The notes: generated from the sequence alone by a model not told the origin. 64,000 nt of DNA from Gloeocapsopsis dulcis (GCF_032163395.1 NZ_CP119968.1:5048001-5112000); one strand, 5' to 3'; numbered from the stretch's first letter, positions 1-8,188 are shown. Numbers and translations are program-made.

Positions 1-381
1 ACTGGAAAGACAAGTGATGGACTTTACAGTGAATGGCAAATAACACCAGGAATTATTCCAAGTTGGTCTAAACAGTGCATCGGCAGAGAACTCACACCAC
101 AAGAACTTGAAGCTAGTCCTGCTAAAGCTAGAGAAGTTGTATCGTGTATCACACGTCGAGAGTTACAAAAGCAATACGCAGCAAGTAATAATAATGAAAC
201 AACAGCAGTACGTCGTACTGCTTGTTGGTGGATGACAGGAAGCGCGAGTGGTTGCAGTAGTGGGTCTACAGCAACTTATGTGCAAAGGGTACTTGATTTT
301 TATCAGCAGCAAAGTGCTAAAAAGCCACAAAGACAAGTTTCTACTAGCAGCAATTATCGTCCGCAAACTTTGAAAAAGTAG
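1..381 (+). CDS. Unknown protein, C-terminal part (5' end outside window)
   Basis: Frame 1 is open from the first base to a TAG at 379-381, giving the last 126 residues of a protein whose start lies upstream of the window. I do not recognise the family. The fragment is hydrophilic, with four or five cysteines, a Trp-Trp-Met motif and a Ser/Gly-rich stretch near residue 82. It ends in a basic tail (KKPQRQ, then TLKK). No membrane segment is visible in this part. The cysteines could be disulfide-bonded in an exported protein, but the signal-peptide region is not in view, so that is only a guess. Confidence 0.55.
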   Translation, partial: TGKTSDGLYSEWQITPGIIPSWSKQCIGRELTPQELEASPAKAREVVSCITRRELQKQYAASNNNETTAVRRTACWWMTGSASGCSSGSTATYVQRVLDFYQQQSAKKPQRQVSTSSNYRPQTLKK

Positions 382-416
382 GTAATTTTATTTGAGTTGT
401 AAATTTCTTTTGGGGA

Positions 417-500
417 CGAACCACAGAGGAGCCAGTCCCGTGCGGAGGTATCCTCCGTTGAGGGAACTGGCGTGCACAGAGAGCGCAGAGGAAAGAGATC
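417..500. repeat. Dispersed 'ACCACAGAG...GCAGAGGAAAG' repeat with inserted nested hairpin
   Basis: A copy of a short intergenic repeat (ACCACAGAG ... CACAGAGAGCGCAGAGGAAAG). Its middle holds a nested hairpin: CCAGT 432-436 pairs with ACTGG 466-470, CCC with GGG just inside, and GGAGG 444-448 pairs with CCTCC 452-456. A second copy with a different hairpin is at 27912-27996. A simpler one in reverse orientation lies inside the element at 6035-6150. Confidence 0.6.
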
Positions 501-812
501 AGGAGAGATCTCTACCAGAAGTATTGGGATTTTTATCTTATACACAGCATCAGTAGAGAGTCTTTGTGATTTTAAGCCAGAAAAATTAAGGATTCTTGAT
601 GCTATCTTTATAGTCTCTATACCACAAAAAGCCTGAGAAAGAGAATGATATAAATATAGATATTTTTAGTAAAGTTACTGTCTAGTATAAACGACTGACT
701 CACTTTACTAACGAGATTTATCTAGATTGGGTCAGTGTTACTCTAGTTTTTAGAGAAAAATTGATTTCCTATCAGAAATAGTGATAAAAATACAAGTTTT
801 TCAAGGTTTGTA
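501..812. other. Gene-free AT-rich stretch upstream of the MshEN-like gene
   Basis: No supported ORF, tRNA or terminator is visible. The stretch is AT-rich and presumably carries the promoter of the gene at 813, but I cannot pick -10/-35 boxes with confidence. Confidence 0.4.
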
Positions 813-1211
813 ATGTTTACTAATACTTTTGAGAGAAGAGTAGAAAAAGCGATGCTAGGCAAAATGCTAGTACGCAAAGGCTTAGTTTCTCAAGAAAAAA
901 TAGAAAAAATTTTAGCTGAACAACGCCAAAATCGAAAACAGATAGGACAAATTTTAGTAGAAACAAACTTAATTTCTCAAGAAACTCTTGATCGAGTTTT
1001 AGCTGAACAAAATATCAAGCTTGGTCAACTACTCCTTCAAGAAAAAGTGATTTCCTCAGATGCACTAAAACAAGTTCTACTTGAACAACGTTACTCGAAT
1101 AAGCAATTAGGACAGTTATTAGTTGATAAATGCCTAATTTCTCAGCAATACTTAGATAACATTTTGGAAAAACAATACTGGCAGAAAAAAGGATTTTGGC
1201 TGATTTTATAA
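813..1211 (+). CDS. Stand-alone tandem MshEN/GspE-N-like protein (four helical repeats)
   Basis: A 132-aa soluble protein made of four copies of a ~24-residue unit at about residues 15-37, 44-66, 70-92 and 99-121. Each has the form LGxhLhxxxhIS(Q/S)xxLxxhLxEQ. This is the repeat of the MshEN domain (GspE/PilB N-terminal domain), which in type II secretion and type IV pilus ATPases binds c-di-GMP or packs the N-terminus. Four units equal two MshEN domains, with no ATPase attached. The Arg that precedes LG in c-di-GMP-binding versions is replaced (Met, Gln, Lys, Gln), so ligand binding is uncertain. The start at 813 is the only sensible ATG. Neighbours give no functional clue, but a diguanylate cyclase lies at 17272-18258. 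Confidence 0.7.
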   Translation: MFTNTFERRVEKAMLGKMLVRKGLVSQEKIEKILAEQRQNRKQIGQILVETNLISQETLDRVLAEQNIKLGQLLLQEKVISSDALKQVLLEQRYSNKQLGQLLVDKCLISQQYLDNILEKQYWQKKGFWLIL

Positions 1212-1644
1212 CTTCACCCAAAAAATTAAAACTAATCAGATAAGTAGCTTAACTTAATAAAATGTATAATGTCTGTCGAGCATAAGCAGGCAAGATGCAC
1301 ACCTCACATTTAATCTTTAATTTAGTTAATATACTTTTTTGCTCTTCTGGACTTCTAAGTACGAGGTTGAGGAGAGCTTTTTGACTTTTAACTTCAGCCT
1401 ATTATATTGGGCAAAACAAAATTAGAGCTGAGATTTCTGGGGAAAAAGTACTGTTTTGCTAATTACTGACTCTTCACTCCTCTAAGGCAGGATTGGTGTT
1501 GCTGTAGTTTATAGAAACACGATGATAAATTTTCCCCAATTGTTGATAGAATTTGCCAATAGTGGAAAGTCATGGATGATACTCATCTGCAATATCAAAA
1601 TTTGCGATCGCAGTATCTGAAGAACAATCTTGCATGAATAAGGT
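1212..1644. other. Gene-free stretch before the FecCD permease pair
   Basis: About 430 bp with no credible ORF. One HIP1 site (GCGATCGC) lies near 1606. I looked for a Fur-type palindrome or a cobalamin riboswitch box, expected for this transporter class, and saw neither. Confidence 0.4.
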
Positions 1645-2661
1645 ATGGCGGAATTAGCAAGCAAAGAACAAACAAGTAGATCGCCACTGATAGGCTTAAT
1701 TATCAGCATAGTGTTATTGATGATTTGTCTATTTGTCAGCATTGCATTAGGCGCAGCAGATATCTCATTAAAAACAATTTATGAGGCGATCGCCGTTTTT
1801 GATGGTTCAACTGAACATCTGATCATTCGTACAGTGCGCGTACCGCGATCGCTACTAGCAATACTGGTTGGTGCAGCGACGGCAATTGCCGGAGCAATTA
1901 TGCAAGGTATTAGCCGTAATCCCTTGGCAGATCCCGAAATTTTGGGAATTAATGCAGGTGCGGCGTTCGCTGTTGTGATTGCCGTTTTTCTCTTCGGGAC
2001 TTCTGAACCGATTTTTTATGTTTGGTGTGCGTTTCTCGGTGCTGGTGTAAGTGCTGTGAGTGTTTACCTTCTGGGTTCTCTAGGGCGTGGTGGTATGACT
2101 CCGCTCAATTTGACAATTGCAGGTGCAGCGATCGCTGCTTTACTTTCAGCAATCACAACAGGCATTTTGATTATTAGCCAACGCACTCTTGACGAAATTC
2201 GCTTTTGGTTAGCAGGCTCAGTTGCTGGTCGTGACTACGCAATTATCGGACAAGTGTTGCCATACATCATTATTGGCATCGTACTCGCACTTGCTTTAGC
2301 AAGACAAATTAATATTCTCAACCTTGGTGAAGATGTTGCCAAAGGATTAGGACAAAAAACTGCTTGGGTGAAAATTGCTGCGGCTGTAGCTGTATTGTTA
2401 TTAGCTGGCAGTGCTGTTGCAGCAGCAGGACCTATTGGTTTCATTGGATTAGTCGTTCCTCACATTGTCCGCTTGCTAATTGGCATAGATTATCGCTGGC
2501 TCCTACCATACAGTGCAGTACTTGGTGCCATCTTATTGCTCGCTTCTGATGTTGTAGCGCGACTGATTATTCAACCACAAGAATTACCCGTAGGCATTGT
2601 GACAGCATTAGTTGGTGCGCCCTTTTTTGTTTATCTTGCTCGGATAAAAGTTAGCAAATGA
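1645..2661 (+). CDS. FecCD-family ABC transporter permease (iron-siderophore/heme/B12 type)
   Basis: A 338-aa, very hydrophobic protein with about 9-10 membrane segments. It has the BtuC/FecC/FecD hallmarks: an RVPR motif near residue 65, a GAIMQGISRNPLADPEILG motif near 83-101, and a GFIGLVVPHIVRLLIG motif near 265-280 that contacts the ATPase. It forms half of an inner-membrane channel for ferric siderophore, heme or cobalamin. Its stop overlaps the next permease start in an ATGA, so the two are translationally coupled. The substrate cannot be read from sequence. The usual binding-protein and ATPase genes are not adjacent. Confidence 0.9.
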   Translation: MAELASKEQTSRSPLIGLIISIVLLMICLFVSIALGAADISLKTIYEAIAVFDGSTEHLIIRTVRVPRSLLAILVGAATAIAGAIMQGISRNPLADPEILGINAGAAFAVVIAVFLFGTSEPIFYVWCAFLGAGVSAVSVYLLGSLGRGGMTPLNLTIAGAAIAALLSAITTGILIISQRTLDEIRFWLAGSVAGRDYAIIGQVLPYIIIGIVLALALARQINILNLGEDVAKGLGQKTAWVKIAAAVAVLLLAGSAVAAAGPIGFIGLVVPHIVRLLIGIDYRWLLPYSAVLGAILLLASDVVARLIIQPQELPVGIVTALVGAPFFVYLARIKVSK

Positions 2662-3701
2662 AGCAAAATACCTTTCAATTTCGTTCGCGATCACTACCGC
2701 TGTCGCTTCGCGTCAAGCAGCGTGTTCTAACTGTGTTGCTACTGTTACTACTGGTGACTTTAGTAGCAATGATTGCCAGCGTTGCCCATGGGGAATATCC
2801 CATACCACCACTCGCTGTTATTCAAACTGTGTTGGGGTTAGCAGAAAATTCTGACTATGCATTTGTCATCAATACACTGCGACTACCGAGAACTTTAGTA
2901 GCAAGTTTAGTAGGATTAGCATTAGCAATCTCCGGCGCAATCATGCAAGGAATTACCCGTAACCCGCTAGCAGATCCTGGCATCATTGGCGTTAATGCTG
3001 GCGCGAGTTTAGCTGCTGTGAGCTTAATTGTGTTGTTTCCTAATGTTCCTGTAGGATTTTTGCCACTCTCTGCCTTTGCTGGTGCGTTGGCAGTTTCATT
3101 GCTAATTTATTTTTTAGCATGGGAAGGAGGCAGTTCTCCGTTACGGTTGATTTTAATTGGTGTTGGTATTGCTACTGTTATTGGTGCTTGCACGAGTGTA
3201 TTGATTACATTTGGCGAGATTAACAGCGTTAGTCAAGCTTTGGTGTGGTTAGCAGGAAGTGTTTACGGACGGAGTTGGGAGCAAGTTTTTGCTTTTTTAC
3301 CTTGGCTTGCTGTATTTATGCCATTTGCTTTAGTCAAAACTCGACAACTCAATGCTTTAGCTTTAGGTGACGATCTAGCTACCGGATTAGGCTGTCATGT
3401 AGAGTGGCAACGCGGCTGGTTGTTACTTATTAGTACGGCACTGGCTGGGGCTGCGGTAGCAACAGCTGGTGCAATTGGTTTTGTCGGTTTAATGGCTCCC
3501 CATATGGCACGTCAGTTGGTAGGTTCTACACATGGTTCGCTCGTTCCAGTAGCAGGCATGATGGGTGCAATGATAGTTGTTGTTGCTGATCTATTAGGAC
3601 GTACACTATTTGCTCCGATTGAAATTCCTTGTGGTATTGTTACTGCGGTAATTGGTGCGCCTTATTTTATGTATTTGTTGGTGCAGAAGCGCAATCAGTA
3701 A
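2658..3701 (+). CDS. FecCD-family ABC transporter permease, second subunit
   Basis: A 347-aa paralogue of the preceding permease. It has a basic N-terminal cytoplasmic stretch (~25 aa), then a leucine-rich first membrane segment, RLPRTLVASLVG near residue 75, GAIMQGITRNPLADPGIIG near 93-111, and GFVGLMAPHMARQLVG toward the C-terminus. It overlaps the upstream gene by 4 nt and presumably pairs with it as a heterodimeric channel (FecC/FecD arrangement). The transcript appears to end here: the next genes lie on the other strand and no ATPase follows. The pair must use an ATPase and binding protein encoded elsewhere, or be a remnant. Confidence 0.9.
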   Translation: MKQNTFQFRSRSLPLSLRVKQRVLTVLLLLLLVTLVAMIASVAHGEYPIPPLAVIQTVLGLAENSDYAFVINTLRLPRTLVASLVGLALAISGAIMQGITRNPLADPGIIGVNAGASLAAVSLIVLFPNVPVGFLPLSAFAGALAVSLLIYFLAWEGGSSPLRLILIGVGIATVIGACTSVLITFGEINSVSQALVWLAGSVYGRSWEQVFAFLPWLAVFMPFALVKTRQLNALALGDDLATGLGCHVEWQRGWLLLISTALAGAAVATAGAIGFVGLMAPHMARQLVGSTHGSLVPVAGMMGAMIVVVADLLGRTLFAPIEIPCGIVTAVIGAPYFMYLLVQKRNQ

Positions 3702-3741
3702 GCAGTAAACACAAATGCCCTCTGACTAAACTCATGGCTAC

Positions 3742-3960
3742 TCAGGCAAAGTGTACCTCTGGTTGGCTCAGAACAAATTTTTCTATGAGTGTTCGCAGTT
3801 GTGTTTTGTGCCCGAAAGGAGGCACACCGCCTACGCTAAAGCCAGTTAATTCCAGTACAGTTGGTGCATCTGCAAGTTTTACTTTTCTTTTGGCTATCCC
3901 TAGATAGTCAGCTAGTTGCTTCGTGTCTATTCAAGTTGTGCTGTTAGCAATCGACCAACC
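3742..3960 (-). pseudogene. Decayed YbaK/aminoacyl-tRNA deacylase fragment
   Basis: Reading the minus strand from about 3930 down to a TGA at 3742-3744 gives about 61 residues. They include DTKQLADYLG, then KLADAPTVLELTGFSVGG and VPPFGH. These are hallmark motifs of the YbaK/ProX/EbsC family, which clears mischarged aminoacyl-tRNA. An in-frame TGA at 3931-3933 separates this from a short remnant that may be upstream coding sequence. The N-terminal half is absent and the C-terminus stops before the expected end. Full-length family members are about 150-160 aa, so this is a broken gene. Confidence 0.7.
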
Positions 3961-3992
3961 TGCGGCGTTCCGGTGCAGCGACTTGTTAGCAC
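3961..3992 (-). repeat. Partial attC-like arm (GCTAACAAGTCGCTGCACCG)
   Basis: On the minus strand, directly after the antitoxin stop, lies GTGCTAACAAGTCGCTGCAC followed by CGGAACGCCGC. This has the form of one arm of an integron attC recombination site. The complementary GTTA-ending arm is not found; the YbaK fragment follows instead. It reads as a truncated or recombined site. Confidence 0.45.
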
Positions 3993-4007
3993 TCGTCGCT
4001 TACACCC

Positions 4008-4337
4008 TCAGGCTTTTGAAGCATCACGAATACGCTGCTGAAAACGGGCAACAATCTCAGGGCTTAATTCTTCTTCTGGCTGAACCACTTCTCGTTTATC
4101 CAGAACTGCCTTAGCCTCTGTTGAAGAGGCTTGCCCCAACTCTTTGATTAAAGCTTGAAAAGCTTGCTGTTGCTGAATAATTTCCTCTATAGGTGTTGCT
4201 TGAACTGTATAGGCTAAAGCAACTTGGCGAGTCAGCGCATAAACAATGTACTGATTTAAGGAAACACCTTCACTCTCAGCTAAGTGAATTAATTGCTGGT
4301 GTAGTGTTTCTGGTAATCGAAGTGTTAATCGGCTCAT
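4008..4337 (-). CDS. HicB-type ribbon-helix-helix antitoxin
   Basis: 109 aa. The N-terminus (residues 3-38: RLTLRLPETLHQQL ... EGVSLNQYIVYAL) is a classic MetJ/Arc ribbon-helix-helix DNA-binding fold, as in short HicB-family antitoxins. The charged, Gln/Glu-rich C-terminus would bind the toxin. It begins 2 nt after the stop of the PIN gene, so the order is toxin first, antitoxin second. It probably represses the pair by binding the inverted repeat over the PIN start (4775-4805). Because the PIN frame is broken, it may now be an orphan antitoxin. Confidence 0.75.
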   Translation of the reverse strand: MSRLTLRLPETLHQQLIHLAESEGVSLNQYIVYALTRQVALAYTVQATPIEEIIQQQQAFQALIKELGQASSTEAKAVLDKREVVQPEEELSPEIVARFQQRIRDASKA

Positions 4338-4339
4338 CG

Positions 4340-4775
4340 TTAGCTTCCTTCAAGTGCCAATTTGGTAACTAATTCAGCAGGAGTCATCACTTGTAAACCC
4401 AAAGACTCTTTTGCATTTCTGAAGTCACGTAGGTTAGAGGTTGTGACAATTGCATTGGCATTCATCGCACAATCGATGACAAGATCATCTCCTGCATCGG
4501 GTGAAGTTGGTCGCCATGAATAATAAATCGTTGTGAATTGAGAACGACTCAACAGAGTACCTAAAATCAGGTTTCAGTTCCTGCCAACAAGCGTCGGAGA
4601 GCTTACGAGATAGAACATCTTCGTACTCATGGGCAAGCGCATTGGAGACATGAACCTGGATTAAGCCAGCTAACCATGCATCAATGACAAAGCCAGCAGC
4701 ACTACCCTGTTTTGTTAAACCCTCAAATACAACATTTGTATCAATGACAACACGAAGTAAGAGTGCAGTAGGCAT
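4340..4775 (-). pseudogene. PIN-family toxin (putative RNase), frameshifted
   Basis: The first frame (4775 down to about 4565) encodes VVIDTNVVFEGL with the first PIN acidic residue (D12), then HEYEDVLSRKL. The second frame (about 4565 to 4340) carries SPDAGDDLVIDCAMNANA with the downstream acidic cluster and ends TPAELVTKLALEGS. Together they make one ~144-aa PIN-domain ribonuclease of the 'putative toxin component, PIN family' group. The two frames join at a TTTT run near 4563-4567; removing one T restores the frame (KPDLGTLLSRSQ). This is either a genuine inactivating +1 insertion or a homopolymer sequencing error. It pairs with the RHH antitoxin just downstream. Confidence 0.75.
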
Positions 4776-4805
4776 GACACTACTATAGCACCATGAGCAG
4801 TGTCA
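4775..4805. promoter_or_regulatory. Inverted repeat over PIN start, likely antitoxin operator
   Basis: TGACACT at 4775-4781 and its exact reverse complement AGTGTCA at 4799-4805 flank 17 nt and overlap the PIN start codon. Its position suits autoregulation by the RHH antitoxin. Binding is inferred. Confidence 0.45.
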
Positions 4806-4877
4806 TTAATACCAAGAAGAAATGTGCAGCGGTAACAGATATCCTTGAAGCACTATCCCCACCGACAACTCAGAGGG

Positions 4878-4960
4878 CTAACGATCGCCATCAGCGGCGA
4901 CCCACACCTTCGCATCCACACTAGCAGTTGTTGCTCGTCCGTTGCATGGCATATGTTATG
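4878..4960 (-). repeat. attC-like imperfect palindrome ending the GNAT cassette
   Basis: On the minus strand one arm reads TAACATATGCCATGCAACGG and, about 83 bp on, the inverted arm reads TAACGATCGCCATCAGCGG from the opposite end. The arms pair with a few unpaired bases, as in integron attC hairpins with extrahelical bases. The outer ends are TAAC and GTTAGCC (consensus GTTRRRY, one mismatch). The GNAT stop codon TAA lies inside the first TAAC, as cassette genes often show. Confidence 0.55.
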
Positions 4961-5381
4961 AGGCTGGCAAGCGACACATCAGCATGACGCTCATTCCTCT
5001 GGAAATGTAGTTATTGAACCGTTCACGCAACAGCACTGGAACTTTACTTGGTGAAACTTCTTGAAATCCTGCTAGTTGATAAAACGATCTTAGATGCTGC
5101 CACGGGATACAGTAACACACTCGATCAACAAGGTGCTCAGTACATGACTGGAGGAGTTGTTTACCAATGCCTTGACGCTGGAACGGAGCTAGCACCTGCA
5201 TCCCTCGAAGGACAAAAAAGTCTGTTTCTAGGCACAGCCGCACTGCACCAATAATTTTTGCTTCCGATCTTGCAATGAGTATCAAATCTTTTTCGCTTAG
5301 ACCACCTCCATAACCACACTGACGATAAAAGGCTTTAATGTCTTCGGCATCATCTGGTTTTGCCTGTGTAATTGCTGTCAT
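4956..5381 (-). CDS. GNAT-family N-acetyltransferase
   Basis: About 141 aa from the ATG at 5381 (a longer frame would use TTG at 5390). The acetyl-CoA pyrophosphate loop is visible as APFQRQGIGKQLL. The preceding strand FVLRGMQVL and the C-terminal FYQLAGFQEV complete the GNAT core. The N-terminus reads TQAKPDDAEDIKAFYRQCGYGG. It would transfer an acetyl group from acetyl-CoA to a small molecule or protein amine; the substrate is unknown. Its stop lies in the attC-like repeat, and it shares strand with the toxin-antitoxin pair, which fits a gene-cassette origin. Confidence 0.8.
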   Translation of the reverse strand: MTAITQAKPDDAEDIKAFYRQCGYGGGLSEKDLILIARSEAKIIGAVRLCLETDFFVLRGMQVLAPFQRQGIGKQLLQSCTEHLVDRVCYCIPWQHLRSFYQLAGFQEVSPSKVPVLLRERFNNYISRGMSVMLMCRLPAS

Positions 5382-6034
5382 ACTGCTCAACCCGATGGGT
5401 TAATCTCCACCAATGATAATACTTGGCAGCATAGAACATATAGAGAATGGCACTTCTTTTGAGTTTGAATAACACAAAGTCTTGCGATGCAGGTAAGCTA
5501 GATAATGCCTCAAGCTTGTATTTTCTCCCTCAATGCGAGTCATGTAGGTTTTGCTAACAATAGTCTCTTTAATTTCTAGTTGAAATACTCCTGAAATTGC
5601 ACATTCTTCATTTCATTAACTCTTCTTATCTGTATTCCTCTTTTGAAGAATTGGTATAAGTAGGTGGACATAATTAAATATCACACGCTTTAGTTATGTT
5701 TATTTTCACCCACTTACTTACAAGTGTCACCCAATATTTTATTGACATTAATATCTTCGATAAAATTTGTTATTTGGCTCTTCTTTTCTAAAAAGAAGAA
5801 ATACAAAGAGTATTAGGTAGACTTTCTATCCATAAAAAAATACTATTTTGTAGTAGTTGAAATCTTGTATTTGTCCAGTACTAAGAACGAAGTATCGCGA
5901 ACTCTATTAACTATAGATGCAATAACATAAAGCCAAAATAAGAGGTAATTATTACAAACATCTCAAATAGCTTAACAACTAATTACACTTCAAAAATAAT
6001 TTTAGTTTGCTACTCATTTAGAGAAAATTAAATG
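5382..6034. other. AT-rich gene-free stretch
   Basis: About 650 bp of AT-rich DNA. I found no ORF with a recognisable product, no tRNA-like arm and no terminator. Confidence 0.4.
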
Positions 6035-6150
6035 ATATAGCAGTTCTAAATCATTCGTAAAAACATCTCTTTTTTCTTCTCTTTGTGTCCTTTGCGCCTT
6101 TGTGGTTCGTTACCAAAAATAATGTTCACAAATCAGAAGGATTGCTATAT
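6035..6150. repeat. 116-bp MITE-like element with ATATAGCA terminal inverted repeats
   Basis: ATATAGCA at 6035-6042 is matched by TGCTATAT at 6143-6150, and the match continues imperfectly inward (GTTCT versus ATCCT). The interior contains, in reverse orientation, the ACCACAAAGGCGCAAAGGACACAAAGAG motif family also seen at 417-500 and 27912-27996. It has no coding capacity. It resembles a small non-autonomous mobile repeat. Confidence 0.5.
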
Positions 6151-6436
6151 TTTCAATGAGTAAATATACGGGTTTAAAAAGAATTCTTCATGAAAAAACT
6201 AAAAACTCCTTCCTAAATTGATGTAAATGTCGAGAAAAACTCTAATACCTCAACTTAGCTAAATATAATTTAAAGAAATAACTAAGAAGAGTTAGCGCTC
6301 AAGTAAGAGCTAGCTTACAATTTAGTATTGTATCAACAGCAAAACTGCTACAAATTTACGGGAATCGTGCCAGCTTGGTTGCAATAACGCAGTTGAGATG
6401 GTAACGAGTGAAATTGTCCGTGGCATTCCTCTTCTT

Positions 6437-7474
6437 ATGTACGAAAAAATCTTTGACTTGATTGAAGAATTAGTGATGCATCATTCGCCGAGTGGTGTAG
6501 AAGCGGAGATTAATCAATTATTACTACAGCGATTTGCCGCGCTCCAAGTAGCAGTATGGCACGATCGCGCAGATAACATTATTGCGAAAATTCCAGGGCG
6601 CGACGCAAGCAGAGCGATCGCAATTACAGCACACAAAGACGAAATTGGTGCCATTGTCAAAACGGTTGGTGATGCAGGGCAAGTCGAAGTCCGCCGATTA
6701 GGAGGTTCTTTTCCTTGGATTTATGGTGAAGGCGTTGTCGATCTACTCGGTGACAATCAAACAATTAGCGGTATTCTCAGCTTTGGTTCGCGCCATGTGT
6801 CGCACGAATCGCCGCAAAAAGAGTTGCAAGAAGATACTCCGGTGAAGTGGGAAAATGCTTGGATTGAAACAAAATGCACGCCGGAAGAACTCAATGCCGC
6901 AGGAATTCGCCCAGGAACGCGGGTAGTAGTCGGTAAACATCGCAAACATCCGATACGGTTGAAAGACTACATTGCAAGTTACACGTTAGATAATAAAGCT
7001 TCTGTGGCAATTTTGCTGGCATTAGCTGAACAAGTCAAACAGCCAGTTGTCGATACCTATCTTGTGGCTTCGGCAAAAGAAGAAGTTGGTGCAATTGGAG
7101 CGCTGTATTTTAGTCAGAAACAGCATTTGGATGCTTTGATCGCATTAGAAATTTGTCCACTCGCGCCAGAATACCCAATTAAATCTGGAGAAGCACCAGT
7201 AATTCTGTCTCAAGATGGTTACGGGATCTATGATGAAACTCTCAACGGACAGTTACGACAAGTGGCACAAAAGCTAGATATGCCAGTACAACTCGCAACT
7301 CTGAGCGGTTTTGGTAGCGATGCTTCGATCGCCATGAAATTTGGTCATGTTCCCCGTGCGGCGTGTTTGGCATTTCCGACACAAAATACCCACGGCTATG
7401 AAATTGCCCACTTAGGTGCGATCGCCAACTGCATTAGACTACTCCAAGCTTTCTGCGAAACTCCCTTTGATTGA
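6437..7474 (+). CDS. M42-family metallo-aminopeptidase
   Basis: A dinuclear-metal aminopeptidase of the glutamyl-aminopeptidase/TET group. Numbered from an upstream ATG at 6398, the ligands are H79 and D81 in AITAHKDEIGA, D198 in TLDNKASVA, the catalytic E228 and E229 in ASAKEEVGA, E251 in IALEICPL, and H332 in NTHGYE. The total of ~345-358 aa matches the family. I prefer the ATG at 6437 (MYEKIFDLIEELVMHHSPSG) because the family starts at this helix; the 6398 start adds 13 residues. It would be cytosolic and trim peptides from the N-terminus, possibly as a dodecamer. No operon partner is evident. Confidence 0.88.
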   Translation: MYEKIFDLIEELVMHHSPSGVEAEINQLLLQRFAALQVAVWHDRADNIIAKIPGRDASRAIAITAHKDEIGAIVKTVGDAGQVEVRRLGGSFPWIYGEGVVDLLGDNQTISGILSFGSRHVSHESPQKELQEDTPVKWENAWIETKCTPEELNAAGIRPGTRVVVGKHRKHPIRLKDYIASYTLDNKASVAILLALAEQVKQPVVDTYLVASAKEEVGAIGALYFSQKQHLDALIALEICPLAPEYPIKSGEAPVILSQDGYGIYDETLNGQLRQVAQKLDMPVQLATLSGFGSDASIAMKFGHVPRAACLAFPTQNTHGYEIAHLGAIANCIRLLQAFCETPFD

Positions 7475-7548
7475 GCGATTTAGAACAAATTGAACAGGAG
7501 AAACTTGCTCTGAGAATGTTCTACATTAGCATAATCACTCTTTTACTT

Positions 7549-7575
7549 GCCCCTCGCCCCTCGCCCCTCACTCCT
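7549..7575. repeat. Short tandem heptamer repeat (CCCCTCG)n
   Basis: GCCCCTCGCCCCTCGCCCCT: about three and a half 7-bp units between the M42 gene and the CBS gene. Such short tandem repeats are common in cyanobacterial intergenic DNA. Confidence 0.7.
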
Positions 7576-7670
7576 TCCTCCTAGTTACAAACCATAAACC
7601 TATGCAGGTTAGGCATCTGAATTTTATACAATGATCCCAGAGGACTTAAATTGTAGATATCTGTAATCAA

Positions 7671-8132
7671 ATGCCTAAGACTGTTGCTGAGGTAATGAGC
7701 CGCGATCCAATTGTCGTAAGCCAAGAAACACCTTTGAACGAAGCTATTCAGATTTTGGCAGAGAAGCGTATCAGCGGTTTGCCAGTTGTTAACGATACTG
7801 GCAAATTAGTCGGCATTATCTCTGAAAGCGACTTGATGTGGCAGGAAACAGGTGTAACTCCTCCTGCCTATATTATGATTCTCGATAGTGTGATTTATTT
7901 ACAAAATCCTGCCAAGTACGAGCGCGACTTACACAAAGCACTAGGGCAAACGGTAGGTGAAGTCATGAGTAGCGATCCAGTGACTATTTCCCCTGATAAA
8001 ACTTTGAGAGAGGCTGCTAAGTTAATGCACGATCGTGAAGTTCGCCGCTTACCTGTTACTGATACTGAAGATAAGATTATTGGCATTCTTACGCGTGGAG
8101 ACGTAGTGCGGGCAATGGCGGCTGATGAATAA
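7671..8132 (+). CDS. Two-CBS-domain protein
   Basis: A 153-aa protein consisting only of a CBS pair (Bateman module). CBS1 covers about residues 7-60 (VAEVMSRDPIVVS ... GLPVVND ... LVGIISESDL). CBS2 covers about 95-150 (VGEVMSSDPVTIS ... RRLPVTD ... IIGILTRGDV). An insert of about 30 residues between them (YIMILDSVIYLQN) is typical of the stand-alone bacterial form. Such modules bind AMP, ATP, SAM or other adenosyl ligands and sense energy state. The partner protein is unknown. It has its own short upstream region and is not obviously in an operon. Confidence 0.9.
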   Translation: MPKTVAEVMSRDPIVVSQETPLNEAIQILAEKRISGLPVVNDTGKLVGIISESDLMWQETGVTPPAYIMILDSVIYLQNPAKYERDLHKALGQTVGEVMSSDPVTISPDKTLREAAKLMHDREVRRLPVTDTEDKIIGILTRGDVVRAMAADE

Positions 8133-8188
8133 GGATCAGGCGTAATTAGTTAGTATCTGCATTGTTTGCTTAATCACTTCATAATTTC

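Noticed and set aside
1212-1644. Cobalamin riboswitch or Fur box before the FecCD genes
   Set aside because: No B12-box or convincing Fur palindrome could be found by eye.
3629-3907. Plus-strand frame after the second permease
   Set aside because: It overlaps the permease end and the minus-strand YbaK remnant, which explains the conserved sequence.
7549-7575. CRISPR array
   Set aside because: Units are 7 bp without spacers; these are short tandem repeats. The same holds for 48276-48308 and 56327-56356.
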